Source: Paenibacillus wynnii (GTDB lineage Bacteria; Bacillota; Bacilli; Paenibacillales; Paenibacillaceae). From it: 64,000 nucleotides of DNA. The DNA is taken from contig NZ_JQCR01000003.1 of assembly GCF_000757885.1 (NCBI RefSeq), positions 310,001 through 374,000 on the forward strand, given 5' to 3'. Of this stretch, positions 17,171 to 25,494 are shown one piece after another; positions within the stretch are counted from its first letter, which is position 1; every line of letters begins with the position of its first letter. Below the pieces are notes generated by a model that made no database searches, was not told the origin of the DNA, and saw nothing but the letters and a program-made list of their open reading frames with translations. The position numbers and the translations under genes were made by a program.

Positions 17171-17266
17171 TTAGATGAATGTTCGGCTAATAATTACGAG
17201 GAGGATAAACAGGACAAGAATAGTACCGGTGGAAGTCCAAGCGCAATAGGCAACAGGTGCGGACAT
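17171..17266 (-). CDS. YjcZ-type micro-protein (31 aa), copy A
   Basis: ATG at 17264-17266, TAA at 17171-17173. The start has a near-perfect ribosome site (AAAGGAGGT) seven bases upstream. A short N-terminus (MSAPVAYCAWTSTG) leads into one hydrophobic helix, ILVLFILLVIISRTFI. This is the layout of the Gly-rich YjcZ sporulation/membrane micro-proteins of Bacillales. A paralogue with the same helix (ILVLFILLVIISRS) lies at 39514-39606. The C-terminal arginine just before the end is shared by both. Confidence 0.75.
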   Translation of the reverse strand: MSAPVAYCAWTSTGTILVLFILLVIISRTFI

Positions 17267-17442
17267 GGAATTACCTCCTTTATCGGCGAACTTTGTCTTG
17301 TTTTCAATAATAATATATGTCCAATTTTTATATCTAACGTAGACCTTACCTATATTCTGAAACTTGGGCTATGGAAATGACAGGGTCAAATAAGGTATAG
17401 TTAAATTACGCAGTATGCGCTAGATAGACAGGAGGAAGGAAA

Positions 17443-18249
17443 TTGGAGTTTAAAGGAGCAATGGGCGGTTTATACCGTATCACAGAATGGATATCACGCA
17501 TCGCCTTCGGCAACATCTTATGGGCGTTTTGTTCGATACCATTCTTGTTTACCGCCGTCTTAAAAATCATTATGATGGCATCGGAACAAGGGGGGCCTAA
17601 TGAACAAATTACTTTGAACTGGGTACTGGGTATTACCGCACCGTTCACCGTATTCCCCGCTACAGCAGCATTATTTACAGTAGTTCGTAAATGGGTTATG
17701 GGCAACACCGATGTCAGCACGTTCCGAACTTTTTTTCAAGGCTACAAAGAGAATTATGTTAAAAGTATGCTTGGTGGTTTGATTTACAGTCTATTGTTCG
17801 TAGTTATGTATATCGATGTAACGGTATACATGACTCAGATGACCAGCTTCAAGATTGTGGGCATATTAATGCTTGTGCTGATGATTATCCTTTTTGTATC
17901 GATGTTTAATTTCTTCTCCATTATTGTGCATTATCAAATGACCTTTAAAGAAGTGGTCAGTAATTCCATCCTGTTGACGATCGCTCGTCCTATTCGTGTG
18001 TTCTCAACATTGATTGCTGGTGCATTTCTGGTGTATATAGGTCTGAAGTACCCGGTGCTTTACTTTATTTGTATTCCGACGCTTATAGCTATGGTTGCCT
18101 TCTTTAACTTCTATGCTACCTATAACAAGCTGCAATTGCAGGTGGAGAAGAAGAAACAGGAAGAACTAGAGGCGGCTGAAGAAGCGGCGCTGAATGAGGG
18201 TACGGACCGTGAGAATGAGGATAGTGAGCAACAAACAAAACGGATTTAA
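17443..18249 (+). CDS. YesL family protein (DUF624)
   Basis: 268 residues with five to six predicted membrane helices and a charged cytoplasmic tail (VEKKKQEELEAAEEAALNEG). The opening GLYRITEWISRIAFGNILWAFCSIPFL and the segment GNTDVSTFRTFFQGYKENY are typical of DUF624/YesL proteins. Members often sit beside sugar-transport genes, but not here. TTG start at 17443 set by AGGAGG. Function unknown. Confidence 0.88.
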   Translation: MEFKGAMGGLYRITEWISRIAFGNILWAFCSIPFLFTAVLKIIMMASEQGGPNEQITLNWVLGITAPFTVFPATAALFTVVRKWVMGNTDVSTFRTFFQGYKENYVKSMLGGLIYSLLFVVMYIDVTVYMTQMTSFKIVGILMLVLMIILFVSMFNFFSIIVHYQMTFKEVVSNSILLTIARPIRVFSTLIAGAFLVYIGLKYPVLYFICIPTLIAMVAFFNFYATYNKLQLQVEKKKQEELEAAEEAALNEGTDRENEDSEQQTKRI

Positions 18250-18317
18250 GAAGCGCAGCAACATTCGCAACTTCATCTGGAAGATATTATCAAATGTAAA
18301 ATAAAGCGCATACAAGG

Positions 18318-18346
18318 TTTACTTTTTCGTTAAAACGCAATATAAT
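18318..18346 (+). promoter_or_regulatory. Promoter of 6S RNA
   Basis: TTTACT (18318-18323), a 17-base spacer and TATAAT (18341-18346). The transcript should start at about 18353, matching the closing stem of the RNA. Confidence 0.75.
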
Positions 18347-18352
18347 AGTTAT

Positions 18353-18540
18353 AAATCCTGCGATGTTCGTTACGGTTGCTCGTTGTTTTGAACCAATGAT
18401 AATGTCTTGGGAGATCTACACGAAACGCAGCTGAACAGCCCTGTCTATACGACGTGGGGAATTCAAAAACGTTTTCTGCGATCACCCACCTGCTATAGCA
18501 GGTTCAGAAGACACTGTAGCCGGACGGCATAAGCGGGTTT
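18353..18540 (+). ncRNA. ssrS: 6S RNA
   Basis: About 188 bases with no coding frame and 6S architecture. The 5' end (CCTGCGATGTTCGTTACGG, from about 18357) pairs with the 3' end (CCGGACGGCATAAGCGGG, 18520-18537), keeping the GATGTTCG and CGGCAT elements known from E. coli 6S. GTCTT near 18407 pairs with AAGAC near 18510, and CCTGCTATAGCAGG (18489-18502) forms the small hairpin found in the 3' side of the central bubble. 6S RNA mimics an open promoter and binds sigma-A RNA polymerase in stationary phase. Boundaries are approximate; no covariance search was possible. Confidence 0.78.
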
Positions 18541-18552
18541 TCCACTTTTATC

Positions 18553-18594
18553 CAAACGCTCAATTTCCCTTACCGGGAAAGAGGGCGTTTTCTT
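18553..18594 (+). terminator. Terminator after 6S RNA
   Basis: AAACGCTC and TTTCCC pair with GGGAAA and GAGGGCGTTT, followed by TTTTC. It ends a precursor that would be trimmed to the mature 6S RNA. Confidence 0.88.
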
Positions 18595-18677
18595 AATTTA
18601 TAAGGAATTAAGAATTTTATGACACTGTAAGAGAGTGCAAATGCAAAAGAGAAGAAGCATTCCTCTTTTGTTCCGAG

Positions 18678-18700
18678 TGTAAGAGTGTTACACTTATAAT
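18678..18700 (+). promoter_or_regulatory. Promoter -10 with overlapping dyad upstream of the DUF1499-like gene
   Basis: TATAAT at 18695-18700 is immediately preceded by the dyad TGTAAGAGTGTTACA (18678-18692; TGTAA/TTACA). No -35 match is present, so an activator or repressor bound to the dyad is plausible. Confidence 0.4.
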
Positions 18701-18732
18701 AGTGAATTGGGATTTGTAGAGGGGGAAGAATT

Positions 18733-19122
18733 TTGTCGTTAAAGAGAACTTTGGTAGGCTTATTCCGCAGTCATGATGGAACGAGCGACCGTGCAAAAGA
18801 CCCGACATTAAAAACGCGTTATTACAATCTTATGAGGGACAAGGCGTGGGAGGAAGTATCATCGACCTTGAAGAAAATCCCTGGTTACAAGGTATTGCAC
18901 GAGGTGGAATCTGTGGGTGAGATTACACTGGAGAAAAGAACGGCCTTTGGCCGCACGCTTGATATTACGGTATCGGTACTCAATACTTCGCCGATGAGAT
19001 GCGGTGTGGACATTTATTCTGCTTCAAGAGGCTCCCTGGGTGACTTAGGGGCTAATTACCGTGTAATTCAACGTCTATATCAATCCCTTGATAAAAAGCT
19101 GGGAAAATTTAAATTGGATTAA
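18733..19122 (+). CDS. DUF1499-like cytoplasmic protein
   Basis: A 129-residue soluble protein. The segment CGVDIYSASRGSLGDLGANYRVIQRLYQSLD matches the conserved end of DUF1499 proteins (SASRxGxxDLGxNxxRI). Starts at TTG 18733 with AGGGGG upstream. It stands alone between 6S RNA and a shared terminator. Function unknown; the DUF1499 assignment is by motif only and the N-terminal half is not recognisable. Confidence 0.72.
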   Translation: MSLKRTLVGLFRSHDGTSDRAKDPTLKTRYYNLMRDKAWEEVSSTLKKIPGYKVLHEVESVGEITLEKRTAFGRTLDITVSVLNTSPMRCGVDIYSASRGSLGDLGANYRVIQRLYQSLDKKLGKFKLD

Positions 19123-19202
19123 CAAGATGAATCTGAGGCGTTGATTATTCGTTAGGATGAATACGACAGCTTCAGCCTCAGGCATTCGAAGGTTTATATA
19201 GT

Positions 19203-19242
19203 TAAAAAAGCGGGAGAAGGAGTTCCTTCTTCCGCTTTTTCA
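19203..19242 (+). terminator. Bidirectional terminator
   Basis: AAAAAGCGG-AGAAGGA pairs with TCCTTCT-CCGCTTTTT. It separates the converging DUF1499-like and tpx genes. Confidence 0.9.
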
Positions 19243-19277
19243 GAATTTCAGGCTTATAATTGTATATTTGTCTGCAA

Positions 19278-19796
19278 CTACATTAAGCTTTTGACGGCAG
19301 AAACCGCGGCTTCGAAGTTGGGAGACTCGGCCATTTCACCTAAATACTCGACATAAGTAATGATGTTGTTCTTATCTAATACGAAGATTGAACGCATGTC
19401 CAAGCGGAACTCCTTGATCAGTACGCCGTAGGCTTCACCGAATGAAGCTTCTTTGTGATCGGATAATGTTATGACACTCTCAATGCCGCTAGCTCCGCAC
19501 CAACGGGCTTGGGCAAAAGGCAGATCCATACTGATTGTGAGAATAACAACGTCATCACTTAGATCAGCAGCTTCGCTATTGAAGCGGCGGGTCTGAGCGT
19601 CACATACTCCGGTATCAAGAGAAGGTACAACACTGATCAGCTTGATCTTGCCGGCGTAATCACTGAGAGAGGCTTGTTCCAGTAGGTTCTTGCTGATTAC
19701 GAAATCGGGAGCAGAATCTCCAACCTTTAACTCCGGGCCTATGAGAGTGATAGGGCTTCCTTTAAAAGTAGCTACACCTGTTCTTTCTTGTGCCAT
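19278..19796 (-). CDS. tpx: Thiol peroxidase
   Basis: A 172-residue atypical two-cysteine peroxiredoxin that reduces hydroperoxides with thioredoxin. The peroxidatic Cys is in SLDTGVCDAQTRRFN and the resolving Cys in ARWCGASG, both at the usual places. ATG with GAGGAGG ten bases upstream. A near-palindrome TTATAAATTATAA at 19841-19853 overlaps its likely -10 region and resembles a PerR/Fur-type site (see findings). Confidence 0.96.
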   Translation of the reverse strand: MAQERTGVATFKGSPITLIGPELKVGDSAPDFVISKNLLEQASLSDYAGKIKLISVVPSLDTGVCDAQTRRFNSEAADLSDDVVILTISMDLPFAQARWCGASGIESVITLSDHKEASFGEAYGVLIKEFRLDMRSIFVLDKNNIITYVEYLGEMAESPNFEAAVSAVKSLM

Positions 19797-19904
19797 GTTA
19801 TTAAATCCTCCTCATATTTTAAAAATGGATTGTACTGCCATTATAAATTATAATCTTTTTAATAAGACCATGTCCAACTGGATGGGTACATAAGGATGGG
19901 TGCT

Positions 19905-20531
19905 ATGATATTCATACGTTATGAGAATTGGAAAAGCTATCTGAAATTTTATCCGGCTACTTGCTTGTTTCTGTTGGCAAACGTAGTTATGTTTCTAATT
20001 TTGACACTTAACGGCGGTTCTACAGATCCTTATACGTTGATTGACTTTGGCGCTACAGTTGATACCGAACCATACAAGAGTGAACTTTGGAGATATTTGA
20101 CGGCTATCTTTTTGCACAACGGTTTTTCCCATTTTCTGTTCAACAGCTTTGCGTTGCTGGTATTCGCTCCGCCGCTAGAACGTTTGCTAGGTTGGTGGAG
20201 GTACGTGGTGCTGTATTTATTTGGAGGCGTTCTAGCTAACGTTCTATCTATGGCTCTTAGCACTCCTTCTCCGGGGGTGGATGGTACCGTTTCAGTTGGT
20301 GCTTCTGGGGCGATCTATGCTGTATACGGAGCATTTCTGTATATTGCACTATTTCAGCGTGCGAGTATGGATGAGGGGTCCCGTAAAACGTTGTACGGCT
20401 TGCTTGTGATGGGTTTGATAACTTCGTTTGCCATACCAAATGTTGATTACATGGCGCACATCGGGGGAATGATTGCCGGATTCTTTATATATGGTCTAAT
20501 TATCCGGTTATTCAAAAGAAATAGAAGATAG
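19905..20531 (+). CDS. Rhomboid family intramembrane serine protease
   Basis: 208 residues with six predicted membrane helices. The catalytic Ser is in SVGASGAIYAVYGA (GxSG) and the catalytic His in YMAHIGGMIAGF; HNGFSHFLFNSFAL is the usual helix-2 motif. It cleaves membrane proteins within the bilayer; substrate unknown. ATG at 19905 has AAGGA eight bases upstream, better than ATG 19896, which touches the same AAGG. The LysR gene starts 13 bases downstream, so co-transcription is likely. Confidence 0.92.
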   Translation: MIFIRYENWKSYLKFYPATCLFLLANVVMFLILTLNGGSTDPYTLIDFGATVDTEPYKSELWRYLTAIFLHNGFSHFLFNSFALLVFAPPLERLLGWWRYVVLYLFGGVLANVLSMALSTPSPGVDGTVSVGASGAIYAVYGAFLYIALFQRASMDEGSRKTLYGLLVMGLITSFAIPNVDYMAHIGGMIAGFFIYGLIIRLFKRNRR

Positions 20532-20544
20532 GGGCGATATTGAC

Positions 20545-21456
20545 GTGGAGCTTAGACAACTGCAATATTTCCTTAAAGTTGCTCAAAAAGAACACGTCAC
20601 ACGAGCAGCGGAGGAGCTGCATGTGGCGCAATCTGCGGTAAGCCGTCAGATTCATCAACTGGAGCAGGAACTTGGTGTTGACTTATTTGTGCAAAAAGGA
20701 CGTAACTTGCAGCTTACTCCAGTGGGTCAGCTTTTTTGTAAACGGGTGGAAAGCGTGTTGAAGGAGTTGGATCGTTCTGTTGCTGAGATTCATGAATTTC
20801 TCGATCCTGAGCTTGGTGAGATTCGCATCGGCTTCCCTCATAGCCTTGGAACACATCTGATCCCTACAATAGTGGCGGAATTTCGTCAGCATTATCCGCA
20901 TGTGAAGTTTCGATTTAAGCAGGGCTCATATCACTCTTTAATCAAGGATGTAGTATCGGGAGAGGTGGATTTGGCATTCATTTCTCCCTTTCCGGATACA
21001 GATGTGCACGTAACGGGAGATATTGTGATGACAGAGGAGCTGTTCGCTATCCTCCCTCAGAATCACCCTCTCGCAGGAGAGTCGCTCATAAGACTTGAGC
21101 AGCTTAAGGAAGAGAAATTCGTACTATTCAGTGAAGGTTACTCCCTAAGGCCTATAGTGTGGCAGGCGTGCTTACAGGCCGGCTTTGAACCGAAGATTGC
21201 CTTTGAAGGTGGAGAGACAGATACCATTCGAGGTTTGGTGGCTGCAGGCATGGGAGTTAGTCTTCTTCCTGAAATGGCGTTATTTCAGACGAATCCATTG
21301 CAGCCCGCGCAAGTGAGGATCGTAGATCCAACAATAACAAGGACAGTGGGATTGATTCATCGTGCGGATGAGAAGCTCCCGCTGGTTGCTCATTCTTTCC
21401 GTACGTTTCTGTTAAGCTATTTTAGATTGCGAGAGAACGATACCCCGGTAGGCTAA
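20545..21456 (+). CDS. LysR family regulator, GltC-like
   Basis: 303 residues with an N-terminal winged helix (MELRQLQYFLKVAQKEHVTRAAEELHVAQSAVSRQIHQLE, here read in segments) and a periplasmic-binding-like effector domain. The sequence is strikingly close to Bacillus GltC (shared HVAQSAxSRQI, LTPxG, IGFPxSL, GLVxAGMGVxLLPE), the 2-oxoglutarate/glutamate sensor that controls gltAB. No glt gene is near, so the target may be elsewhere. GTG start with AGGGG ten bases upstream. Confidence 0.88.
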   Translation: MELRQLQYFLKVAQKEHVTRAAEELHVAQSAVSRQIHQLEQELGVDLFVQKGRNLQLTPVGQLFCKRVESVLKELDRSVAEIHEFLDPELGEIRIGFPHSLGTHLIPTIVAEFRQHYPHVKFRFKQGSYHSLIKDVVSGEVDLAFISPFPDTDVHVTGDIVMTEELFAILPQNHPLAGESLIRLEQLKEEKFVLFSEGYSLRPIVWQACLQAGFEPKIAFEGGETDTIRGLVAAGMGVSLLPEMALFQTNPLQPAQVRIVDPTITRTVGLIHRADEKLPLVAHSFRTFLLSYFRLRENDTPVG

Positions 21457-21478
21457 TTGCCTACCGGGGTATTGTTTG
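21440..21478 (+). terminator. Terminator overlapping the LysR stop codon
   Basis: ATACCCCGGTAGGC pairs with GCCTACCGGGGTAT around TAATT, and the TAA stop lies in the loop. Followed by TGTTTGT. It can also serve the minus-strand peptidase gene. Confidence 0.85.
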
Positions 21479-21516
21479 TATATTGTGGTATAGAGTTGTT
21501 GAGATTTGTGTTCCAC

Positions 21517-22188
21517 TTAGTCACGGTTGCCTAGAAAAACTGTTACAAGACGAAGCAGTTCGAGTAGGGATACCAGCGCAGCAGCTACGTAAGTTAATGC
21601 TGCGGCATTTAGTACCTTAGCAACACCCCGTTCTTCCTCATTACGAATGTAGCCTTGCTCAACCATGACCTGGCGTGCACGATTGCTGGCGTTGAACTCT
21701 ACAGGTAAAGTTACGAGCTGGAAGGCCACAGCGGCTGAGAAGAAAATAATACCAAGGCCTACAAGATTAAGGTAACCGAATATAAAACCTGCCATCAGCA
21801 TAAAAGGAGCAACTCCGGATGCGAAATTGACGACCGGGAACATTCTATGGCGAAGCGTTAGCATAGGATAGTGCTCCTTATGCTGAATCGCGTGGCCTAT
21901 CTCGTGACAAGCGACGGAGACAGCCGCAATGGAGCTTTCGTAGTATACGGGTTCAGACAGCCGCACTACCCGGTGTATGGGATCATAGTGGTCTGAGAGA
22001 GAACCTCTAACAGCTTCGATAGGAATGTCGCTCAATCCGTTGGCATCCAGCATATGCCGTGCTGCTTCATAACCTGTCATTCCCGTCGAGTTCGCAACCT
22101 TAGACCACTTCTTAAAGGTCCCTTTGACTCTAAATTGTGCCCACAATGAGAAAATAAAGGCGACAATTACTAATAAATACATCATCAT
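21517..22188 (-). CDS. YugP-like membrane zinc metallopeptidase
   Basis: 223 residues, PF04298 family. The zinc motif HEIGHAIQ lies near residue 95 and is followed by helices at about 115-160 and 195-220; one helix also lies at the very N-terminus. Family members are membrane-bound metalloproteases of unknown substrate. ATG with GGAGG nine bases upstream. It starts 36 bases after the MerR gene, which probably heads the operon and may control it. Confidence 0.92.
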   Translation of the reverse strand: MMMYLLVIVAFIFSLWAQFRVKGTFKKWSKVANSTGMTGYEAARHMLDANGLSDIPIEAVRGSLSDHYDPIHRVVRLSEPVYYESSIAAVSVACHEIGHAIQHKEHYPMLTLRHRMFPVVNFASGVAPFMLMAGFIFGYLNLVGLGIIFFSAAVAFQLVTLPVEFNASNRARQVMVEQGYIRNEEERGVAKVLNAAALTYVAAALVSLLELLRLVTVFLGNRD

Positions 22189-22224
22189 ATCTGCATACCT
22201 CCATTGAAGTGTAAAACAATGTTG

Positions 22225-22656
22225 TTACATTGGCGGCCCTTGGGTTAGCAAGAGTCGGATCGCTTCCATGCAAGCCAGGCCCTGAGGCAGCAAATTAGAT
22301 AGAGCTGTGTGAGCCTGTCCCGGTTTGAGTTGGCTGATTATCGGCTCAAGTGCCTTAACTTCGCGTTCAAGTTGTTGCATATGAACTTCAAGCTCCACAA
22401 GCTTATCTGTTACGTCGGCTTCAGGTGTGGCTGAATTCCATTTACTCATCAAGGATTTGATCTCTTCCAATGTATATTTTTCTTGTTTCAACTGATTAAT
22501 ACGTTCTAAGGCAACCAAGGTTTCATGGCTGTAAAGACGGTAGTTCTTTATACTACGTAATTCTGGTGTAATCAATCCCAGCTTAGTGTAATAATCTATC
22601 GTACGCTCACTAATATGAGCTGCCTTGGATAATTCGCCGATTCTGTAGAGTGTCAT
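22225..22656 (-). CDS. MerR family transcriptional regulator
   Basis: 143 residues. The N-terminal helix-turn-helix (YRIGELSKAAHISERTIDYYTKLGLI) and wing (NYRLYSHETLVALERI) are typical, followed by a dimerising coiled coil (LVELEVHMQQLEREVKALEPI). There is no cysteine or obvious ligand domain, so the signal is unknown. ATG at 22656 begins the conserved domain; the frame extends upstream without a better start. Probably co-transcribed with the YugP-like gene. Confidence 0.9.
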   Translation of the reverse strand: MTLYRIGELSKAAHISERTIDYYTKLGLITPELRSIKNYRLYSHETLVALERINQLKQEKYTLEEIKSLMSKWNSATPEADVTDKLVELEVHMQQLEREVKALEPIISQLKPGQAHTALSNLLPQGLACMEAIRLLLTQGPPM

Positions 22657-22899
22657 ATCCCCATGTTCCCACCTCGCAGTTGATATCCGGTAATAGAAAG
22701 GAGTCTGCCGGACTTCATGTAGTACATATAATGATAACAAAGAGGAAACCGTACAGTCAAACGTCACACTTACATAAAGTATATACCTATTTCCGATATT
22801 CATGACATCTAGATATTATGCATAAAGATGCAACATTTTCTTATAGACAATGCCAAAAAAGGTTTTAGCCCATTAATTTCAACTTTCCAAAAAATACTC

Positions 22900-22929
22900 T
22901 TGTCAATTTACCTGACTTCTGATTATAAT
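22900..22929 (+). promoter_or_regulatory. Promoter of the ammonium transporter operon
   Basis: TTGTCA (22900-22905), an 18-base spacer and TATAAT (22924-22929). Expected start of transcription near 22936. Confidence 0.65.
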
Positions 22930-22950
22930 GACATTAAGAGTTTCACGCTT

Positions 22951-22967
22951 TGTTAGAAAATATGACA
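22951..22967 (+). promoter_or_regulatory. GlnR/TnrA-type nitrogen box
   Basis: TGTTAGAAAATATGACA matches the TGTNA-N7-TNACA consensus at every defined position. It lies about 15-31 bases after the predicted transcription start and just before the ribosome site, a position that suggests repression by GlnR when nitrogen is plentiful. Confidence 0.75.
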
Positions 22968-22983
22968 TAGGGGAGTGGGGAAA

Positions 22984-24381
22984 TTGAAAAAGAAATGGTT
23001 GGTGATGGTGTTGGCCATGTTTACACTCATGGCTTACCCAGTTAGCGCGTTTGCGGCAGAGGGTCCTACAAGTCCGGAATTATTAATTGGATTGGATACG
23101 ACATTTACTTTCCTGGCCTTTATCCTAGTATTCTTTATGCAAGCTGGATTTGCAATGCTCGAAGCCGGCTCCGTCCGGATGAAAAATGCCGGTCACGTTG
23201 CTGGTAAAACGGTACTGACGCTAGCTATCGCGAGCCTGTGTTTCTGGGCTGTTGGCTTCGGAATTGGTTTTGGTAACGATGGAGGTAATGGATTCTTCGG
23301 TACCACAGGATTTTTATTCGGTGGAGATTCAACTGGATCATCATTTGAGTCACTAGCATTCTCAGATGTGACATTGAATGTTAAGTTTTTGTTCCAAATG
23401 GCCTTTGCAGCGGTTTCGTTGGCTATCGTATCTGGTGGTATGGCGGAACGTGCAAAGCTGAGTGTATATATCATATTCGGAATTTTGTTCTCCGTCCTCA
23501 TTTATCCGGTAGTTGCTCACTGGGTTTGGGGCGGTGGTTGGTTGGCTGAATTAGGAATGCAAGATTATGCAGGTTCGACAGTTGTCCATCTTACTGGAGC
23601 AACAGCAGCTGTAGTTGCTACAATTTTACTTAAACCTCGTTTAGGTAAATTCAACAAAGAGGGCAAACCTGTTATCATACCTGGTCATAACCAAGTATTC
23701 ACTGTTCTGGGTGTTATCATTCTCTGGGTGGGTTGGTTCGGTTTTAACCCAGGTAGTGCTTTGTCTCCGATGGGCGGATTGTTTGGCCACGTAGCTCTGA
23801 CAACAAATATTGCAGCAGCAGCAGGTGGCTTAGCAGCTCTTATCGCTTCTTGGTTGTACTTTGGTAAGTCGGATATTCCTGCAATGCTTAATGGTGTTCT
23901 GGCAGCTCTGGTTGCCATCACTGGTGCTTGTGCATTCGTTGAACCTTGGGCTGCAATTATCATTGGTCTGGTAGCAGGTGCATTTACATTCATGACTTCC
24001 CAATGGCTGGAACGTGCAGGCTTGGATGATCCGATCTACGCATTTTCCGTTCATGGTATCGCAGGAATGTGGGGAGCGTTATCCACAGGTTTGTTCGCAG
24101 CACCTAGACTAGTAGAAGCTGTTGGTGTAGGTAAAGCAGGCTTGTTCTATGGTGGTGGATTACATCAGCTCGGAGTACAGGCGCTTGGTGTAGCTGGAAC
24201 CTTTGCATTCGTAGCCGTCCTGTCCTTCATTATCTTGTATGTAATGAAAATGGCTATCGGCATTCGTGTAACGGAAGAGGAAGAATTAATGGGATTGGAC
24301 ATCAGCGAGCATGGTACTTACGGTTACCCTGAACAAATGAAGTTGATTGCTGAATCGGAATCCAAAACCCTGAAACATTAA
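22984..24381 (+). CDS. amtB: Ammonium transporter (Amt family)
   Basis: About 465 residues: an N-terminal signal-like segment (MKKKWLVMVLAMFTLMAYPVSAFAA) then 11 membrane helices. Family marks include MQAGFAMLEAG, GGMAERAK, VVHLTGATAAV, WVGWFGFNPGS and FSVHGIAGMWG with the twin pore histidines. It imports ammonium. TTG at 22984 has GGGGAG eight bases upstream; GTG 22975 is too close to that site. Followed 30 bases later by a GlnD-like gene rather than the usual PII gene. Confidence 0.95.
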   Translation: MKKKWLVMVLAMFTLMAYPVSAFAAEGPTSPELLIGLDTTFTFLAFILVFFMQAGFAMLEAGSVRMKNAGHVAGKTVLTLAIASLCFWAVGFGIGFGNDGGNGFFGTTGFLFGGDSTGSSFESLAFSDVTLNVKFLFQMAFAAVSLAIVSGGMAERAKLSVYIIFGILFSVLIYPVVAHWVWGGGWLAELGMQDYAGSTVVHLTGATAAVVATILLKPRLGKFNKEGKPVIIPGHNQVFTVLGVIILWVGWFGFNPGSALSPMGGLFGHVALTTNIAAAAGGLAALIASWLYFGKSDIPAMLNGVLAALVAITGACAFVEPWAAIIIGLVAGAFTFMTSQWLERAGLDDPIYAFSVHGIAGMWGALSTGLFAAPRLVEAVGVGKAGLFYGGGLHQLGVQALGVAGTFAFVAVLSFIILYVMKMAIGIRVTEEEELMGLDISEHGTYGYPEQMKLIAESESKTLKH

Positions 24382-24411
24382 TTGTAATTCAATTAGAGGG
24401 AGGCGGACCGT

Positions 24412-25494
24412 GTGACTTCGATGGAAACAGCAGATTGGAGCAAGAATAAGGACTACATGTCCATCGCAACAGCCGGTTCGCCAACGGAATTAAGGCAGAG
24501 CCGTATTGCTTGCCAGAGTATACTTCTAGAACAGTTAAATCTTATTCCTACCCAGGTATGGATGTTCCGTGTGAATTTGATGCACGACAGGGTTGCTCAG
24601 ACAGCGGTACAAATATGTGAAGCACAAATGAAGGAGGCGGGCTACGGCTCGCCTCCATGTGCTTATTCCTTCATAGTATTCGGCAGCGCTGGCAGACGGG
24701 AGGCTACCCTTTGGAGTGATCAGGATAACGGGTTAATTATTGAAGGGGATCCAGATGAGTCTAAAACACATTATTTTGAGCCCTTTGGAAACATGCTCTC
24801 CGATTTGCTATCAGAGGTTGGATATGAAAAATGCGAAGGAAAGGTCATGTGCTCTGAGCCTATGTGGCGGAAAACGCTGCCGGAATGGGAGCGACAGCTT
24901 CAAGATTGGAGAACACAGTTGGCATGGGAGCCTATACGGTATCTTTTGATATCGTCTGATATGAGGCATATCTTCGGAAGTGATGACCTTTCAAAAAAAT
25001 GGAAGGAATCCTTTCATTCCGGTGTTTCTTCAAATGAGAGACTTTCCACAGCTATTTTAAGGAATACGGTTCGGCACAAAGCGACACTTAATTTGCTGGG
25101 ACAGGTATTGACTGAGCGTTTCGGAGATCATGCCGGTGGATTTGATATTAAGTACGGAGTTTATATTCCTCTAGTAAATTATGTAAGGCATTTATCTTTG
25201 CAGCATGGTATTTGGGAAACGTCTACCTTACAAAGACTTGAAGCTCTTCAGTTATTAGATGAAAACAATCTAGTGGAAGGTATTCGGGAGGCATTTTTGA
25301 CGGGACTCCGTATGCGTGTAAATACACCTTATATTAGTCAGGACGGGCTCTTATCCAGTAGTGATTATGTCGCTGATACGGTGTTAAAGAATAAACAACA
25401 ACTGTCTGAGCTGCGCGATAGTCTGCTGATTGTAAGGCGAATGCATCGTACCCTGCAACGCCAGCTCCGATCAGCGGAAAGGAGGCAGTTATGA
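24412..25494 (+). CDS. DUF294 nucleotidyltransferase (GlnD-like)
   Basis: 360 residues. The nucleotidyltransferase motif is FGSAGRREATLWSDQDNGLI (residues about 86-105), the same GSxGRxE...SDQDN pattern as the uridylyltransferase domain of GlnD; a helical DUF294_C-type domain follows. No CBS or cyclic-nucleotide domain is present, unlike many DUF294 proteins. GTG start with GGGAGG eight bases upstream. Placed between amtB and a DEDDh exonuclease, the latter overlapping by four bases. A role in protein or RNA nucleotidylation linked to nitrogen is inference. Confidence 0.87.
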   Translation: MTSMETADWSKNKDYMSIATAGSPTELRQSRIACQSILLEQLNLIPTQVWMFRVNLMHDRVAQTAVQICEAQMKEAGYGSPPCAYSFIVFGSAGRREATLWSDQDNGLIIEGDPDESKTHYFEPFGNMLSDLLSEVGYEKCEGKVMCSEPMWRKTLPEWERQLQDWRTQLAWEPIRYLLISSDMRHIFGSDDLSKKWKESFHSGVSSNERLSTAILRNTVRHKATLNLLGQVLTERFGDHAGGFDIKYGVYIPLVNYVRHLSLQHGIWETSTLQRLEALQLLDENNLVEGIREAFLTGLRMRVNTPYISQDGLLSSSDYVADTVLKNKQQLSELRDSLLIVRRMHRTLQRQLRSAERRQL

